From: Adenophora triphylla var. japonica
Taxonomy: Eukaryota; Streptophyta; Magnoliopsida; Asterales; Campanulaceae
DNA length: 64,000 nt
Assembly: GCA_022495995.1 (NCBI GenBank)
Contig: JAFEMH010001476.1
Coordinates: 62,001 to 126,000, forward strand
Direction of reading: 5' to 3'
The translations under genes were made by a program, and so were the position numbers. The notes beneath the pieces were generated by a model. The model was given only the letters and a program-made list of their open reading frames with translations. It was not told the DNA's origin and did not search any database. Positions 1 to 10,715 of the stretch are shown in pieces. Every line of letters starts with the position of its first letter. Position 1 is the stretch's first letter.

Positions 1-1
1 T

Positions 2-1142
2 ACGCGTACGTTAACCGCTAAAGAGTTTGCCGCGGTCGAAATGTATGTTCTTCTTAACTGCGACGAGGTTGGGGAATATATCAAGTAAGTCATTGATGTT
101 ATGTTTACGCCTCGTCGATTAAATTATGCATGTTTAATTACCTGCATATGAAATGCCTTGTTTAACCCTATTGCAATGTTTGAAGATTTAGCTCAGGATT
201 TATCTTCGTAACTCATCGCAACTAGGACAGAAAGAGAATTTCCAACCTGGCTAAGGAAATATGTAAATATTTCGTTTCATTCAAATTTATTCTATACACT
301 TCTTTAAACATTCAATCTCAAAATTGTATTAAATTGGTTACAATATTGTCTTATAGATAGCTGAACATCCGAGTGATGCCAAAGCCGCGAGGTTCAGACA
401 TTTAGCATCATCTCCGTACTCGAACGTTCATTTATACAACGGTTATTTCGTGAATGGCTATGTGTTTCATACCAAAGCTTACGGGGCTCTAAATTGACAT
501 GGAATAGCGGTGTGAAGCTTATAGGGAATGATTATTATGGCTTCCCGAAAGAAGTAGTCGAGGTGGAGTATTTGGGTAGAAACAAGGTGTTGTCTTGTTC
601 AATTGTGATTGGCGGGATGTCTGTGCGAGGTGTTAAGAAGCACGCCATATTTGACCTCGTCGATGTAAAGGACTCGTCCGTACATAATGGCGACGACGTC
701 TTAATCTTAGCATCTCAAGCACAACAGTATACATGACTCCCTACCCTCGTCCGCGACCCGACGGATGGCGGGTCGTTGGATGACCAAGGCTAGGAGCATG
801 ATTGACAACCTACCCTCGTCGACAACTACAGAGTCGTCATTAGAAACACCCTATCAAGAGGATGAAATGCCGCTGCCACCTAACGTTTCATCGCCTAATC
901 ATCCATTAGATGATGTCACTCATATTCCTCAAAATGTTGATGAACCCGAGGAGGATATCTTACCAAGTGAATTTGCCAACTCCCGCCTCGTTCAGGTCAT
1001 CTCGCGCACATTGATATTGATGAATCGAGAGGAAGAGGAAGAGGAAGAGGAAGAGGAAGAGGAAGAGGAACCGAGTTTGATTCATCGTAGTCCGAAGACG
1101 AAGATGAAGAACTCGAGTTTTGTAGTAATTCGAGTCCAGTGA
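2..1142 (+). pseudogene. TNP2-type CACTA transposase, C-terminal end with DUF4216 and acidic tail (decayed)
   Basis: Three exon-like blocks match the C-terminal end of CACTA TNP2 transposases. Block 2-84 reads RTLTAKEFAAVEMYVLLNC and ends at a GTAAGT donor. Block ~176-262 reads DLAQDLSS then a TAA stop, where the CAC-5 copy has an open codon; its AG acceptor is also lost. Block ~360-736 is DUF4216 (NGYFVNGYVFHT, then YYGFPKEVVEVEYLG, then DDVLILASQAQQ). A one-base deletion near 485, in a run of G, shifts the frame compared with the CAC-5 copy. Downstream, 765-1142 is the low-complexity tail with a Glu run at about 1029-1068. The main TNP2 catalytic part would lie left of the window. A nuclear DNA-binding transposase is inferred from the family. 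Confidence 0.85.
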
Positions 1143-1154
1143 TGATGATGGGGA

Positions 1155-1475
1155 CGAAGATTAATAATAGTTTAAAGTTTAAAATTGTATTGTGAATGCT
1201 TTAGATTATTAGAACTTTAAAGTTTTATATGTATTGTGAATGCTTTAGATTATTAGAACTTTAAAGTTTCATATGTATTGTGAATGCTTTAGATTATTTT
1301 TAATATCCGTCGTTTTATATATATTGTGAATGCTTTAGATTATTAGAACTTTAAAGTTTTATATGTATTGTGAATGCTTTATATTATTAATAGTTTAAAG
1401 TTTTATATGTATTGTGAATGCTTTAGATTATTAGAACTTTAAAGTTTTAGATGTATTGTGAATATATTGTTTCCT
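1155..1475 (+). repeat. 44-bp tandem repeat, AT-rich
   Basis: About six copies of a unit that reads ATTGTGAATGCTTTAGATTA then TTAGAACTTTAAAGTTTTATATGT, one of them divergent. They lie in the 3' untranslated stretch after the transposase. CAC-5 has the same motif in fewer copies at about 61510-61650, so the array expanded or contracted after the two copies diverged. Confidence 0.85.
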
Positions 1476-1520
1476 ATTGTTAAAGTTGTATATTTTAATA
1501 TTTTTACTGTAATACAGATA

Positions 1521-3300
1521 TGAGTTCTAGTAGAAAGGGCAAGGGTAAGAAGACTAAGCCCATTTACACATTGATTACTGGGACGCAATCGTCCCGATCC
1601 GTGCGATGATGTCGACCCTTCACGCAGAGTACTAGGTCCACCTCTGGGGCCGGTACTCGAGCTACCGTCGATTCCGAGGGAGGATATTTGTCCTGGATAT
1701 CATCACTTTATGACCAAGAAGTAACTCTTCATTAATTTGATATAAGTTGGTTCCTTTTTGCTTTATATATAATTCATTATTTAAGTTAAAATGTTATTGT
1801 ATAAATATACTTGGCAGTTTGTAGGTGGATACCCCACCACAGGACTAAGGTCGGGCAATACCGGCGGTCTCGAAAAATGACCGAGTTTTGGCCCAACTGG
1901 AAAAAATTGCCACAGAGGCGTAAGGACGATGCGTGGGATGAGTTTAAGGTAATGTGTTAATGGTTTTTATTTAAAACTTAAATGTTAGTTTGTTATTAAA
2001 ATGTTATAATTAATAATGATTATACTCTTTTAGTTTTGTAATGTTATCATTATATGTTGTAGGCTAAATATTATTGGGCGCCAGACATCAGCGAGGCGAC
2101 GACTAGATATGTTTTCGATGAGCAGGCTCACAAGCTATTTAAGGATTTTATTTGTAACATATTTATCTATCCTTAATTAGTTTAATTAACAATGATTATA
2201 CTCTTTTAATTTTATAATGTTATCATTATATGTTTACGAGATATTCATATTTTTTATAGGTACCACGAAGAAAAATTATTATACTACTCGGCTCGCGGCG
2301 GGAGAACAGCCCTTGTGTCCTACTTTTATGACCGATGAGGTGTTTCGTCAATTTTGCGAATATTGGGGTCGGATGCGGCGAAGGCTATATCCGAACAGGC
2401 CAAGGCCAATAGAGCAGGCTCCTGTGGGTCGGCGGCGATGCATACCACACGGAACGCTCACGGCCGCCGAGCATCACGACCGCATGGTATGTATGTTAAT
2501 TTAAATGTAGTAGTGTATGGATGCTTTTAAATAGGTTTATGTACGTATGTTAGCTGGGAGCCATGTCGATGCTATGAAATCCATAGTTTTAGTGTAAATG
2601 TAGTGTATGCATGCTTTTAAATCGCTTAAATGTTGCATTTATACAATTTCAAAGTAATAATCTCGCTTATTTTATTTATAGGAAAGGGAGTTTGGTCCGA
2701 ATATCGCTTTGTGGATGTTTACGCTAGCACCCATATTCGGAATTCTACAGCGCCCGATCAACCTCCGCAATGGGTCGACGATCGATCTCGCTAATGCCTT
2801 TGTAAGTAAACTATCATTAAATGACTTGATTTTGAATATGTAAATTTATTTATGTACCTTACATTGTGTATATGATTATAATTGTTTGTTTTATTTTGAC
2901 AGCCGCATATCAAGCCGCCGTTGTTTCCGGAAGGAACGCCTCCCGGCGAGCCCGTCCCCTTCGTGCTCGATATTTGGCACGAGGTCACCTCTCGTGGACA
3001 TTCAAGGAGAGGAGCCCGAGTGTTAGGGGATGGGGATTACGGGCGGCAATGCCCGTCGACGCGACCGCCATCGGCGAAATGTTGCCCACCACGTTTCATG
3101 ATCCGAGGGTCGACACTGAGGTCAAGGCTGAGGAGGAGAAACGCGAGCGGCAAAGCTTGCGGATGCTTTGGCGCTCAGACGCAGATGCAGGAGGAGAACG
3201 ATCGACGTCATGCGAGATTCAAAGACAACATGCAGAGACTCAAAGACAATTGGCGTTGTTGATGGCTCATCTCTGCCAGACTCCTGTGGTAATTTCCAGT
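1521..3300 (+). pseudogene. Second CACTA gene (TNP1/Transposase_24-like), multi-exon, decayed
   Basis: Starts with ATG at 1521 (MSSSRKGKGKKTK). Following blocks are separated by AT-rich introns. 1830-1950 encodes FWPNWKKLPQRRKDDAWDEFK. 2065-2150 encodes KYYWAPDISEATTRYVFDEQ. 2262-2490 encodes RLAAGEQPLCPTFMTDEVF and ends in EHHDRM. 2680-2805 and 2900-3300 encode a Pro-rich, then Gln/Glu-rich coiled-coil C terminus. The NW..LP..R...W..FK block and the ...R..EHH.RM block are what I know from the En/Spm-associated Transposase_24 family. The first exon runs into a stop (TGA at about 1606) and the last exon is frameshifted after about 3110. Same gene order as in CAC-5. Role by family: accessory CACTA protein that binds subterminal repeats. 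Confidence 0.75.
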
Positions 3301-3424
3301 CTCCCCCAGTGTCAGATTAAGTGGATTTTTTTAGACATTTTTGTATTAATTTATACTTGTTTGTAAACATTTGAGACATTTGGTACCCGCGGGAGCCCCT
3401 CCCCGCCTCTCACTACTACATTTC

Positions 3425-3740
3425 TAACCTAATGTAACGCCAATTTTCGTTGCATTAGGGCCCAAAAACCGTTACATTAGGCCTAATGTAACGCCAAATG
3501 GCCGTTGCATTCTCTTGCGTTGCATTAGGTCTAATGCAACGACATAGTAAGCTAATGTAACGCCAGAGCTTTGGCGTTGCATTAGGTGAATACCTGATGC
3601 AACGCCAATTTTAAAACTATATGAACACCTAATGCAACGCCAAAAAGTAGATGAGTGCCTAATGCAACACCAATTTAAAAAGTAGTTGAATACCTAATGT
3701 AACGCCAAAAAGCAGATGCACACCTAATGTAACGGCTGTT
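3425..3740. repeat. CAC-2 left subterminal repeats
   Basis: About ten degenerate copies of AATGTAACGCCA and its reverse complement TGGCGTTGCATTAG. They are in the position where CACTA transposases are known to bind. 3740-3900 after it is AT-rich with an (AT)n run at about 3868-3896. Confidence 0.9.
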
Positions 3741-3861
3741 GTTATGTATTAATATTGATTACTAATAGTAATATATATACAATTAAATAATAAAAAAATA
3801 TTATATAAAAAATTAATTTACATGATAATTAACATGTATTGACAAACTTCATTCCCAAAAG

Positions 3862-3899
<38 letters not shown>

Positions 3900-3902
<3 letters not shown>

Positions 3903-5710
3903 GCATGACAACGTGTCATCGACACATACTAATTACATAATATAAGTGGTAAAAACCTAAAAAGTTTTTAACATAACAAAGAAAAGTAGATAAGTTCCGT
4001 GGCAAAAGTACATAACAAGTTTTGTGTCATCGACACATAGTAATTACAAACACCAAAAGATGCACCAACAAAACAAAGCCTCCACCATGTTGGATTGTAA
4101 TGCTTCCAATGTTAACTATGAACCTGCAAGTGAAAATACAACTAATTAGAACAACAAAACATGGCTGTAAACTTTAACTATATATAGAGTGAGTCATCCT
4201 GTCAGTTCTTGTGGATTGTAAAGCCTCCACCATGTCGGAGATTCTAAAGGAACAAACAGAGTTGATAGACTAAAGCAAGAAAACACAATGTAGCAAGACC
4301 ACCAAAAAAAATTGATTCAAATCAGAAACATCATCCCAGGTGAATACCAGAAAGAATAATACTGCTAGCAGTCATGATATACAAGACGGAGAGGAAGAGG
4401 CCTAAACTGATTTTAACATCCATAATTGTTTAAATGATCAACCTAGAATAGAGAAAATAGCATACATGAAGTCTCAAAAGAGATGATAGACTAAAGCAAG
4501 AAAACACTATCCAAATTACATAATATTGTCATTGGCTGCTAGATATAAACCCCACAATTTGCTAAGAATCACTAGCATATATTAATCCCGATATTCAGAG
4601 TGCACTCAAATAAAGTAAAATCATGTTGATCTAAAAGCAGCAAGTAGTCAAAGAGCACTTCATAATGATCTTATATCCTAAATAAGTAACAGTTATCCCT
4701 CAAATAGTCTCCATAATTAAGTGTGATTGCCAAGAATATTAGGTTTAGAACCATACCAGGGCGATGCTGATGGTTCATGAAACTACACGACACAGTTCCA
4801 AGAAGGTGAAACCAATGATCAACTACCACTAACCCTACAATATTTCTCGTTAACAATTATCAGTAACAATATGCAGAGTACAAGAAACTCAATACTGATG
4901 CTGCAGTCTCGAACAATTTCACCTTCAGTATCTAACAAGGTATAACAATTGTACTTGGACTATATCCTCAATATAAACAAAAATAATGTAGTCTCCGTAA
5001 CATGGTAAATACAATGTCTGCGATAAATCCAGTATTATAAGAGACGCTCTGGCCTCTCGATAAAGAAGATTACCCGAAAAACAAAACATCAGGAACATTC
5101 GGAATTCAAAGAATGGATTTCCCCTCAATTTCATCCATAGAATGGCAGCAATAGGGGTCATATGAATCGAAATAAATTCATCTCCCCACTTATATTTAAT
5201 TTGACAAGATACTTGTTTAGACTTTTTAATTTAGTTGAGGGGCATGGTCTCGGGAGTCGGGAATGTTGCAAATACATGTGCAATAGTGCAGGTGGTAGAT
5301 TAAATATGATGACCATAATAAGTTAGTTTCTTATTGAAAGGCTTTTTAAGCAGGGAATCCACTAGCTAGCCACCTGCTTTTAAACCACCCATTACAAGTA
5401 TTAGAATTCCCCACAGCTTATAATTTGGGCCAAAAAGTGTTGTTTAAACTAGATATTAGTTAGGAAAACTAAAATCAGATCAATAAGTCCCATATAAGTT
5501 TCCAAGACCCATTCCGGTGCAATGTTAAACAAAACAACATCACCCATTTTTCTGTTGGGTTTATTCAATTTGCTGCACTTGGCTCACATATGAACCATGT
5601 GGGGGGATAGTTTCGTATTAAACATATTTGCTTTTACAAGCTCAAAAATAAATAAAGTTAGAGGTGTTTAATAAATGTAAATAAGAGGAAGAGGGATAGA
5701 GATTCCGTAC
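3900..5710. other. Gene-derived, non-coding-looking interior of CAC-2
   Basis: AT-rich sequence with short internal duplications, such as the block GATAGACTAAAGCAAGAAAA at about 4267 and 4489. I can identify no exon with certainty. It most resembles introns or untranslated sequence carried along with the captured fragment at 5711-5787. A minus-strand open frame at 4925-5161 has no recognisable motif. Confidence 0.4.
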
Positions 5711-5787
5711 TGTATGTTCCCAAGTACAAATACTTGTTACCGCGAGCACGTCCAATTCTTGCCTCCCATCGCCCATTGTGGTGGTGC
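5711..5787 (-). pseudogene. Captured exon of an AP2-domain transcription factor (WRI1/AINTEGUMENTA-like)
   Basis: Read on the minus strand, this 77-bp exon lies between a TTGTCAG acceptor and a GTACGG donor. It encodes [13 protein letters not shown], then AR, then [10 protein letters not shown]. That is the middle of the AP2 repeat of WRINKLED1 and AIL-type factors, where the family normally has VF instead of AR. The exon boundaries fall where I expect them in the family: a split Arg codon before HHH and a split codon after GTY. No neighbouring AP2 exon (TQEEAAAAYD...) could be found nearby, so this is an isolated captured exon and not a working gene. The host function, a DNA-binding transcription factor, is not retained. 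Confidence 0.85.
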
Positions 5788-6403
5788 CTGACAACATCCA
5801 ATGAGTTGAAGATTGTTGTTTAAATAACTAAAGATTGAGTATTATTTATAGTGTATCATAGCTAATATCTTCAAGTGCAACAGCAAAAACTTCAATGGCA
5901 CATTTTGGGGGTGGTAGGTGTAAGTCTGATGGTTAATAATCGTAAGTGAATCTCCTACAATTGTTTTAATTATTTATTCCATCAAGGGTGGGTCACATAA
6001 CATCTGCAAAATTAACTTATGGAAGGAACCTGTAAACACAGCTCATGTATGCAACTTACAAACAAAAGAGGAATTTATTATTGATTACCTAAGTCTGTAG
6101 AATAGCCTCAATCACGATACTTCAAAAAGCAACCGGTAAACACAGCTCATGTATGCAACTTACAAACAAAATTACATCAAAATGTATATTGTGCATAAAT
6201 GCATCTGTCTATTCTCTTGAAGCAAATTGAGCATGATAAATCATTTACCCATAGTTTAAACGACATAGATTTCATTAAATTGTCATCAATTAAGGGAAGA
6301 TTTTGAAACCCTAGAAAAATCCCCGAATTCGAAACCCTAGTTCTAGACAAATCGCGCTCAAATCAAGACTCAAATCAGAAAATCTCAAGTAAAGAAAGCT
6401 TAC

Positions 6404-6536
6404 CCCAAGTTGGCGAGTGATGTGAGAAAGCATGTCGATCCCTATGAGCGTGAAGAAGGAGGCGGGCTAGCGTTGGAATTGGGAGTGAATCACTCGAAGG
6501 ATATGGCGGCAAATGACGTTTCTTTGTTGTAGCCAT
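6404..6536 (-). CDS. Captured first exon of an unrecognised gene in CAC-2
   Basis: On the minus strand an ATG in good plant context (ATCAATGGCT) opens a frame starting MATTKKRHLPPYPSSDSL. It continues through a Leu/His-rich stretch (LARLLLHAHRDRHAF) and ends at GG followed by a GTAAGC donor. Exon-intron structure and the upstream pyrimidine-rich leader (about 6540-6760) suggest a captured host first exon with its 5' UTR. I do not recognise the protein. The frame stays open upstream to about 6764, so an earlier start is possible. The AP2 exon lies downstream on the same strand, but nothing shows that both came from one gene. Confidence 0.5.
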
Positions 6537-6859
6537 TGATGATCTCTTCTTCCCTTCTTCCTTGGCGGTGGGGGAGAAAACGGCGTTTTGATGTAATTCG
6601 CCATAGATAGATTTGGCTTTTGGGTTGGGACTGTGTGTGTGTGTGCGTGTGTTTGGTTTATGAGGTACAGAATTTATTTTGGGGGAAGCGGGAGATGAGA
6701 AGGATGGAAGAGAATTCAACTTTTCGTTCCTTTTTGTGTGGAGGGAAAAAAAAGTGGGAACCAAAAAATAATAAAATGGAAATTTTGGTTAAAAAAAAGT
6801 TAAGTTTAATTTTTTTTCAAAATTCATAAATTTTTTTATACTATATACCCTATATCATA

Positions 6860-7143
6860 CTCCCTCCGTCCCGCTAATATTAGCACACTTTCCTTTTTGG
6901 GCGTCCCGCTAATATCCGCACACTCCCAAAAAAGAAACTTTATATTAATAAAATATTCACCCAACCCTACTCATTCTCTCTCCTACATTATTTTAATACT
7001 CACAACACCATTATAATTTATTACACCCTCCACTCATTCTCTCTCCACTCATTCTTTTACACTCACAACATTTTATTAAAATATCATATTCCTTAATTCC
7101 CGCGCAAACAGTGTTTGTGCTAATATTAGCGGGACGGAGGGAG
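6860..7143. mobile_element. Stowaway-type (Tc1/mariner) MITE, copy 1
   Basis: Terminal inverted repeats CTCCCTCCGTCCCGCTAATA and its complement bound 284 bp, with TA duplications at 6858-6859 and 7144-7145. It is nearly identical to the copy at 20212-20495, in the opposite orientation, and has no coding capacity. Such elements are moved by mariner-like transposases supplied in trans. Confidence 0.95.
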
Positions 7144-7144
7144 T

Positions 7145-8330
7145 ATGCCCTATACCTTATACCATATACCCTATACCCTATAGGGTATACCATATATCCT
7201 ATATAGGGTATACCCATTAATTTAATAATTTAAACTTCTAAGAAATATTAATATACCTAAGTAATAATTGATAGAAATATTTAGTTAATTTCTAACTTAT
7301 TTTATATAATTTTTTTTAAAAAAACTTCCTTACCAAAAAATGTCTAAAATATTTATCTCAATTCAAAAATAAATTTAAATAAAATAAGGGTATAGGGTAT
7401 ACCCTATAGGGTACAGGGTTTACCCTATAGGGTATAAGGATATAGGGTATACCCTATAGGGTATACCCTATACCATATGTCATATACCTTATACTCTATA
7501 ACCTATAGGGTATACCCTATACCCTATACCCTATACCTTATAGAGTATACCCTAAATCCTATAGGGTATACCCTATACCATATGCCTTATGCTCTATACC
7601 TTATACCCTATACCCTATAGGGTATACCCTATACCATATGTCCTATGTCCTATAACTTACCCTATACCATATATCATATACCCTATATCATATAGGGTAT
7701 ACCCTATACCCTATAGGGTATACCCTATACCCTATAGGGTATACCCTATACCATATGCCCTATACCTTATACCCTATACCCTATAGGGTATACCCTATAC
7801 CCTATACCCTATAGGGTATACCATATGCCCTATACCTTATACCCTATACCATATACCCTATATCCTATAGGGTATATCCTATACCCTATACCCTATAGGG
7901 TATACCATATACCCTATAGCGTATACCCTATACCATATGCCCTATACCCTATAGGGTATAGTTTATAGGGCATAGGGTATAGGGTATAGGATATAGGGTA
8001 TAGGATATAGTGTATAGGGTATAGGGTATAGTGTATATGGTATAGGGTATAGGGTATAGGATATATGATATAGGGTATATGGTATATGGTATAGGGTATA
8101 GGGTATAGTGTATAGGGTATAGTGTATAGGGTATAGGGTATAGGATATAGGATATAGGGTATAAGATATAGGTTATAGGGTATAGTGTATAGGGCATAGG
8201 GTATAGAGTATAGGGTACAGTGTATAGGGTATAGGGTATAGTGTATAGGGTATAGGGTATAGCATATAGGATATAGGTTATAGGGTATAGTGTAGGGTAT
8301 AGGGTATAGGTTATAGGATTTTGGCGTTGC
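7145..8330. repeat. CCCTATA/TATAGGG heptamer array (telomere-like variant) in CAC-2
   Basis: About 1.1 kb of 7-bp units, interrupted at 7230-7385 by AT-rich sequence. From 7385 to about 7950 the plus strand is mixed CCCTATA and TATAGGG, forming many TATAGGGTATACCCTATA palindromes. From 7955 to 8325 it is almost purely TATAGGG/TATAGTG units. The heptamer differs from the plant telomere unit CCCTAAA at one base. Long YPIPYRV open frames here are products of the repeat and not genes. Confidence 0.9.
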
Positions 8331-8599
8331 ATTAGTAATTTAGGCGTTACATTAGGATTTTGGCGTTGCATTAGACTCGTTACATTAGCTCTGGCGTTGC
8401 ATTAGATGCGTTACATTAGCTCTAGCGTTGCATTAGATGTGTTACATTAGCTCTGGCGTTGCATTAGCCGTTACATTAGCTCTGGCGTTGCATTAGATGC
8501 GTTACATTAGCTCTGGCGTTGCATTAGATGCGTTACATTAGCTCGTGGCGTTACATTAGATGCGTTAGATGCGTTACATTAGGTCGAAATGTAGTAGTG
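8320..8599. repeat. CAC-2 right subterminal repeats and terminus
   Basis: At least seven alternating copies of TTGGCGTTGCATTAG and GATGCGTTACATTAGC run into the terminus GAAATGTAGTAGTG at 8599. Confidence 0.93.
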
Positions 8600-8602
8600 T
8601 CT

Positions 8603-9399
8603 CCCCCGCTCCACCCTCTCCCCCTCTCCCCTCCCCCTCTCCCCCTCCCCCTCTCCCCTCTCCCCTCCCGAATTGGTACGGTGGTATTTAGTTTTTATTT
8701 GGTACGGCCGATATTTGAATTTTAGTTTTTATAGTTTTAGTTTTATAAATTGAAATGTTATATCGTGTACAAAAAATTTTGATTTATTGATATTTTAAAT
8801 TATTTTTTTAAATTTATTTCGTAATCAGCCGACGGAATTTTCCGTCGCCGAAATTAATGTCGAAATAAAAATTAATTAAATAAATTAATTTCACGCCGGA
8901 ATTTTCCGTCGCTGTAATAAAAATTAATTTAATTAAATTAATTTCAGCGACGGAATTTCCGCCGCTATAATCATTTAATTTTTATTTAATTTTTGATTTC
9001 AGCGGCGGAAACTTCCGTCGCTGTAATAAAATTTAAATTAAAATTAAATAATTTCAGCGACGGAAATTTCCGCCGCTGAAATTAATTTAATTAAATTAAT
9101 TTTTATTACAGCGACGGAAATTTCCGCCGCTGAAATGAAAATTTAATTAAATTAAATTAATATAGCAATGAAGTTTCCGTGTGAAACCATTAATTCACCT
9201 GGAATTAAATTCCGTCGGTAAAAGAAAAAAATAGCGGCGAAAATTGACCCGTCGGAGCACTGCGACGAGCTGGTAGCGGCGGACCACCGACGGAATTTTT
9301 TCGTCGGTGATTTATTTTCGTCGGTGATTTATTTTAGCGACGGAAATTTAATTTTAGCGGTGGAAATTTCCGTCGCTAAATGACCTTTTTCTGGTAGTG
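8603..9399. repeat. CAC-1 right subterminal region
   Basis: After a CT-rich stretch (8600-8670), 8820-9390 carries about a dozen inverted repeats of the form AGCGACGGAAATTTCCGTCGC with AT-rich spacers, ending in CTGGTAGTG at 9399. The same sequence class occurs in CAC-3 (16870-17361), CAC-4 (51390-51960) and CAC-5 (58140-58740), so these share one terminal-repeat superfamily. Confidence 0.9.
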
Positions 9400-9609
9400 A
9401 TCCTCAGTGTTCGCGAACCCTAACGTCGCCAACGCCAAGCCGTCGCCGCCGAGCCTCGCCGTCGCCGGTAAGTCTTCTTTCTCTCTCTCAATCGCTTTCT
9501 CTCTCTCACTCGATTTCTCTCTCTCACTTTCTCTCTCTCTCTCTCTCAGTAATTGCCAAGAAGAACACGCCGTCGCCGCTGTTGCCGTCCATCGCCGTTG
9601 CCGTCGCCG
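9400..9609 (+). pseudogene. Two possible exons next to CAC-1 (unrecognised gene fragment)
   Basis: Directly after the CAC-1 end, 9400-9467 is GC-rich and open (FANPNVANAKPSPPSLAVA) and ends in GCCG before a GTAAGT donor. 9550-9609 follows a TCTCTCTCTCAG acceptor, is open (AKKNTPSPLLPSIAVAVA) and again ends in GCCG before GTACGT. Both exons share the same phase. The first is cut by CAC-1 (likely TSD ATC). The product is unrecognised and this could equally be a 5' UTR. The intervening CTCTCT runs are microsatellite. Confidence 0.4.
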
Positions 9610-10355
9610 GTACGTTATCTCTCTCTCTCTCGCTTTCTCTCTCTCAATCGTTCTCTCTCTCACTCGATTTCTCTCTCTCTCTCATCGGTTAAACCGTTAA
9701 TTTTCAAAACAATATTACCTTTTTTTCTCCTTCAACCTTGACTGTATGTGTGTTTGACGCGTATATAGTGTGTTGTGATTTCATTGAAACAACATAATGG
9801 ATCAAAATAATTTATATAGGATATTTTGTCCCTTTTTATTTTATTTTTTCAAGTTAACTGAATTTGGTTAACTGAATTTGTATCTCGGATGTTCCAAATT
9901 TAGTTAATTGCTTATTAACTTTGTGATTCCTAGTTAATGATAATTGCAATATTTTCAATGTGAGAAAAAAGGTGTTTTGTTATATTGTACAATAGCCTTT
10001 TAGATTATATGTTCAGTGCGTATAAACTAGTATTTGTGATTGCATCTATATTGCTTAATAGAGACCGACGGCAGTGATTTATATGGTTTAATTTTGTAAA
10101 AAAATATAAAATGATATCTTGTTAAATTTTGTAAGAACCCTAATTTGTTTTTGATTCTAATGTTCATGATTATTGATTGGTATTTGTGTGAATTTTCAAA
10201 TATTTGAATGTTTGATGCTTGATTGGTCCTCCGATTTAGGTTGTTTGCATTTTCTAACTAGTTTATCAAGCTGGGTTTTGGAAGTGGCTCTTCATTATAC
10301 CTAATTGGTAGTTAATTAGGCTTTAAATAGATTGAGGTACAACTCTATTTAAAAT
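9610..10355. other. AT-rich spacer, intron-like
   Basis: No gene seen. It is composed like a plant intron or intergenic DNA, beginning with CTCTCT microsatellite (9615-9690). Confidence 0.4.
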
Positions 10356-10625
10356 ATAAATAAGATGAGAGCCTTTTTCACCCACAGCTATCAAAATTCG
10401 TCTTCTTTGACCAAGGAAGACAGAGCAAACAAGTTCATTGCCGTTTGAGTCAAGGATTTTCTGTTTAATAAGAGTTTTTACAGTGAAACTGTAAAAACTC
10501 TTATTAAACAGAAAATCCTTGACTCAAACGGCAATGAACTTGTTTGCTCTGTCTTTCTTGGTCTAAGATGAGATTGGGTTTTGATAGTTGTGGATGAGAA
10601 CGACTCTTATCTTGTTTATAAATGT
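10356..10625. mobile_element. Long-hairpin foldback MITE
   Basis: An almost perfect inverted repeat with arms of about 130 bp and a symmetry centre at about 10484 (ACAGTGAAACTGT). The arms contain the block AAGACAGAGCAAACAAGTTC near their middle. The outer ends diverge (AATAAGATGAGAGCC versus CAAGATAAGAGTCG). The same arm occurs once, as a half element, at 55013-55157. No TSD could be fixed. No coding capacity. Superfamily unknown. Confidence 0.85.
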
Positions 10626-10715
10626 TAATTTAATTCATCATTGTAAAATTTCAAATTTTACAATAAAGAATTAATATTTCAAATTATTCACAATATTAAT
10701 AATTTAAAAAATATG

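Larger units (their letters stand above)
3411..8599. mobile_element. CAC-2, complete non-autonomous CACTA element nested in CAC-1
   Basis: Both termini are visible. The left end at 3411 reads CACTACTACATTTC and the right end at 8599 is its exact reverse complement GAAATGTAGTAGTG. A 3-bp target duplication TCT flanks it (3408-3410 and 8600-8602), as expected for CACTA. Subterminal arrays of AATGTAACGCC / GGCGTTGCATTAG lie at 3425-3740 and 8320-8590. The interior has no transposase. It holds gene-derived sequence on the minus strand, a Stowaway MITE and a heptamer array. It therefore needs a transposase from elsewhere. Confidence 0.95.
1..9399 (+). mobile_element. CAC-1, CACTA (En/Spm) element, right part; left end outside window
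   Basis: The right terminus is visible at 9399: the last bases read ...GACCTTTTTCTGGTAGTG, the reverse complement of a CACTACCAG start, and 8820-9390 is filled with the inverted GACGGAAATTTCCGTC repeats typical of CACTA subterminal regions. Coding remnants on the plus strand (2-1142 and 1521-3300) are the C-terminal end of a TNP2-type transposase and a second CACTA gene. CAC-2 interrupts it at 3411-8599. A related element in the opposite orientation (CAC-5) starts at 58129 and keeps the same gene order and spacing. All reading frames are broken, so this copy cannot encode a transposase. Confidence 0.88.

Noticed and set aside
7589..8371. Long open frames of YPIPYRV repeats on both strands
   Set aside because: Products of the CCCTATA/TATAGGG heptamer array; no start context, no conservation.
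9376..9741. Ser/Leu- and Arg/Glu-rich frames
   Set aside because: CTCTCT microsatellite within introns; only the short exon-like parts were kept.
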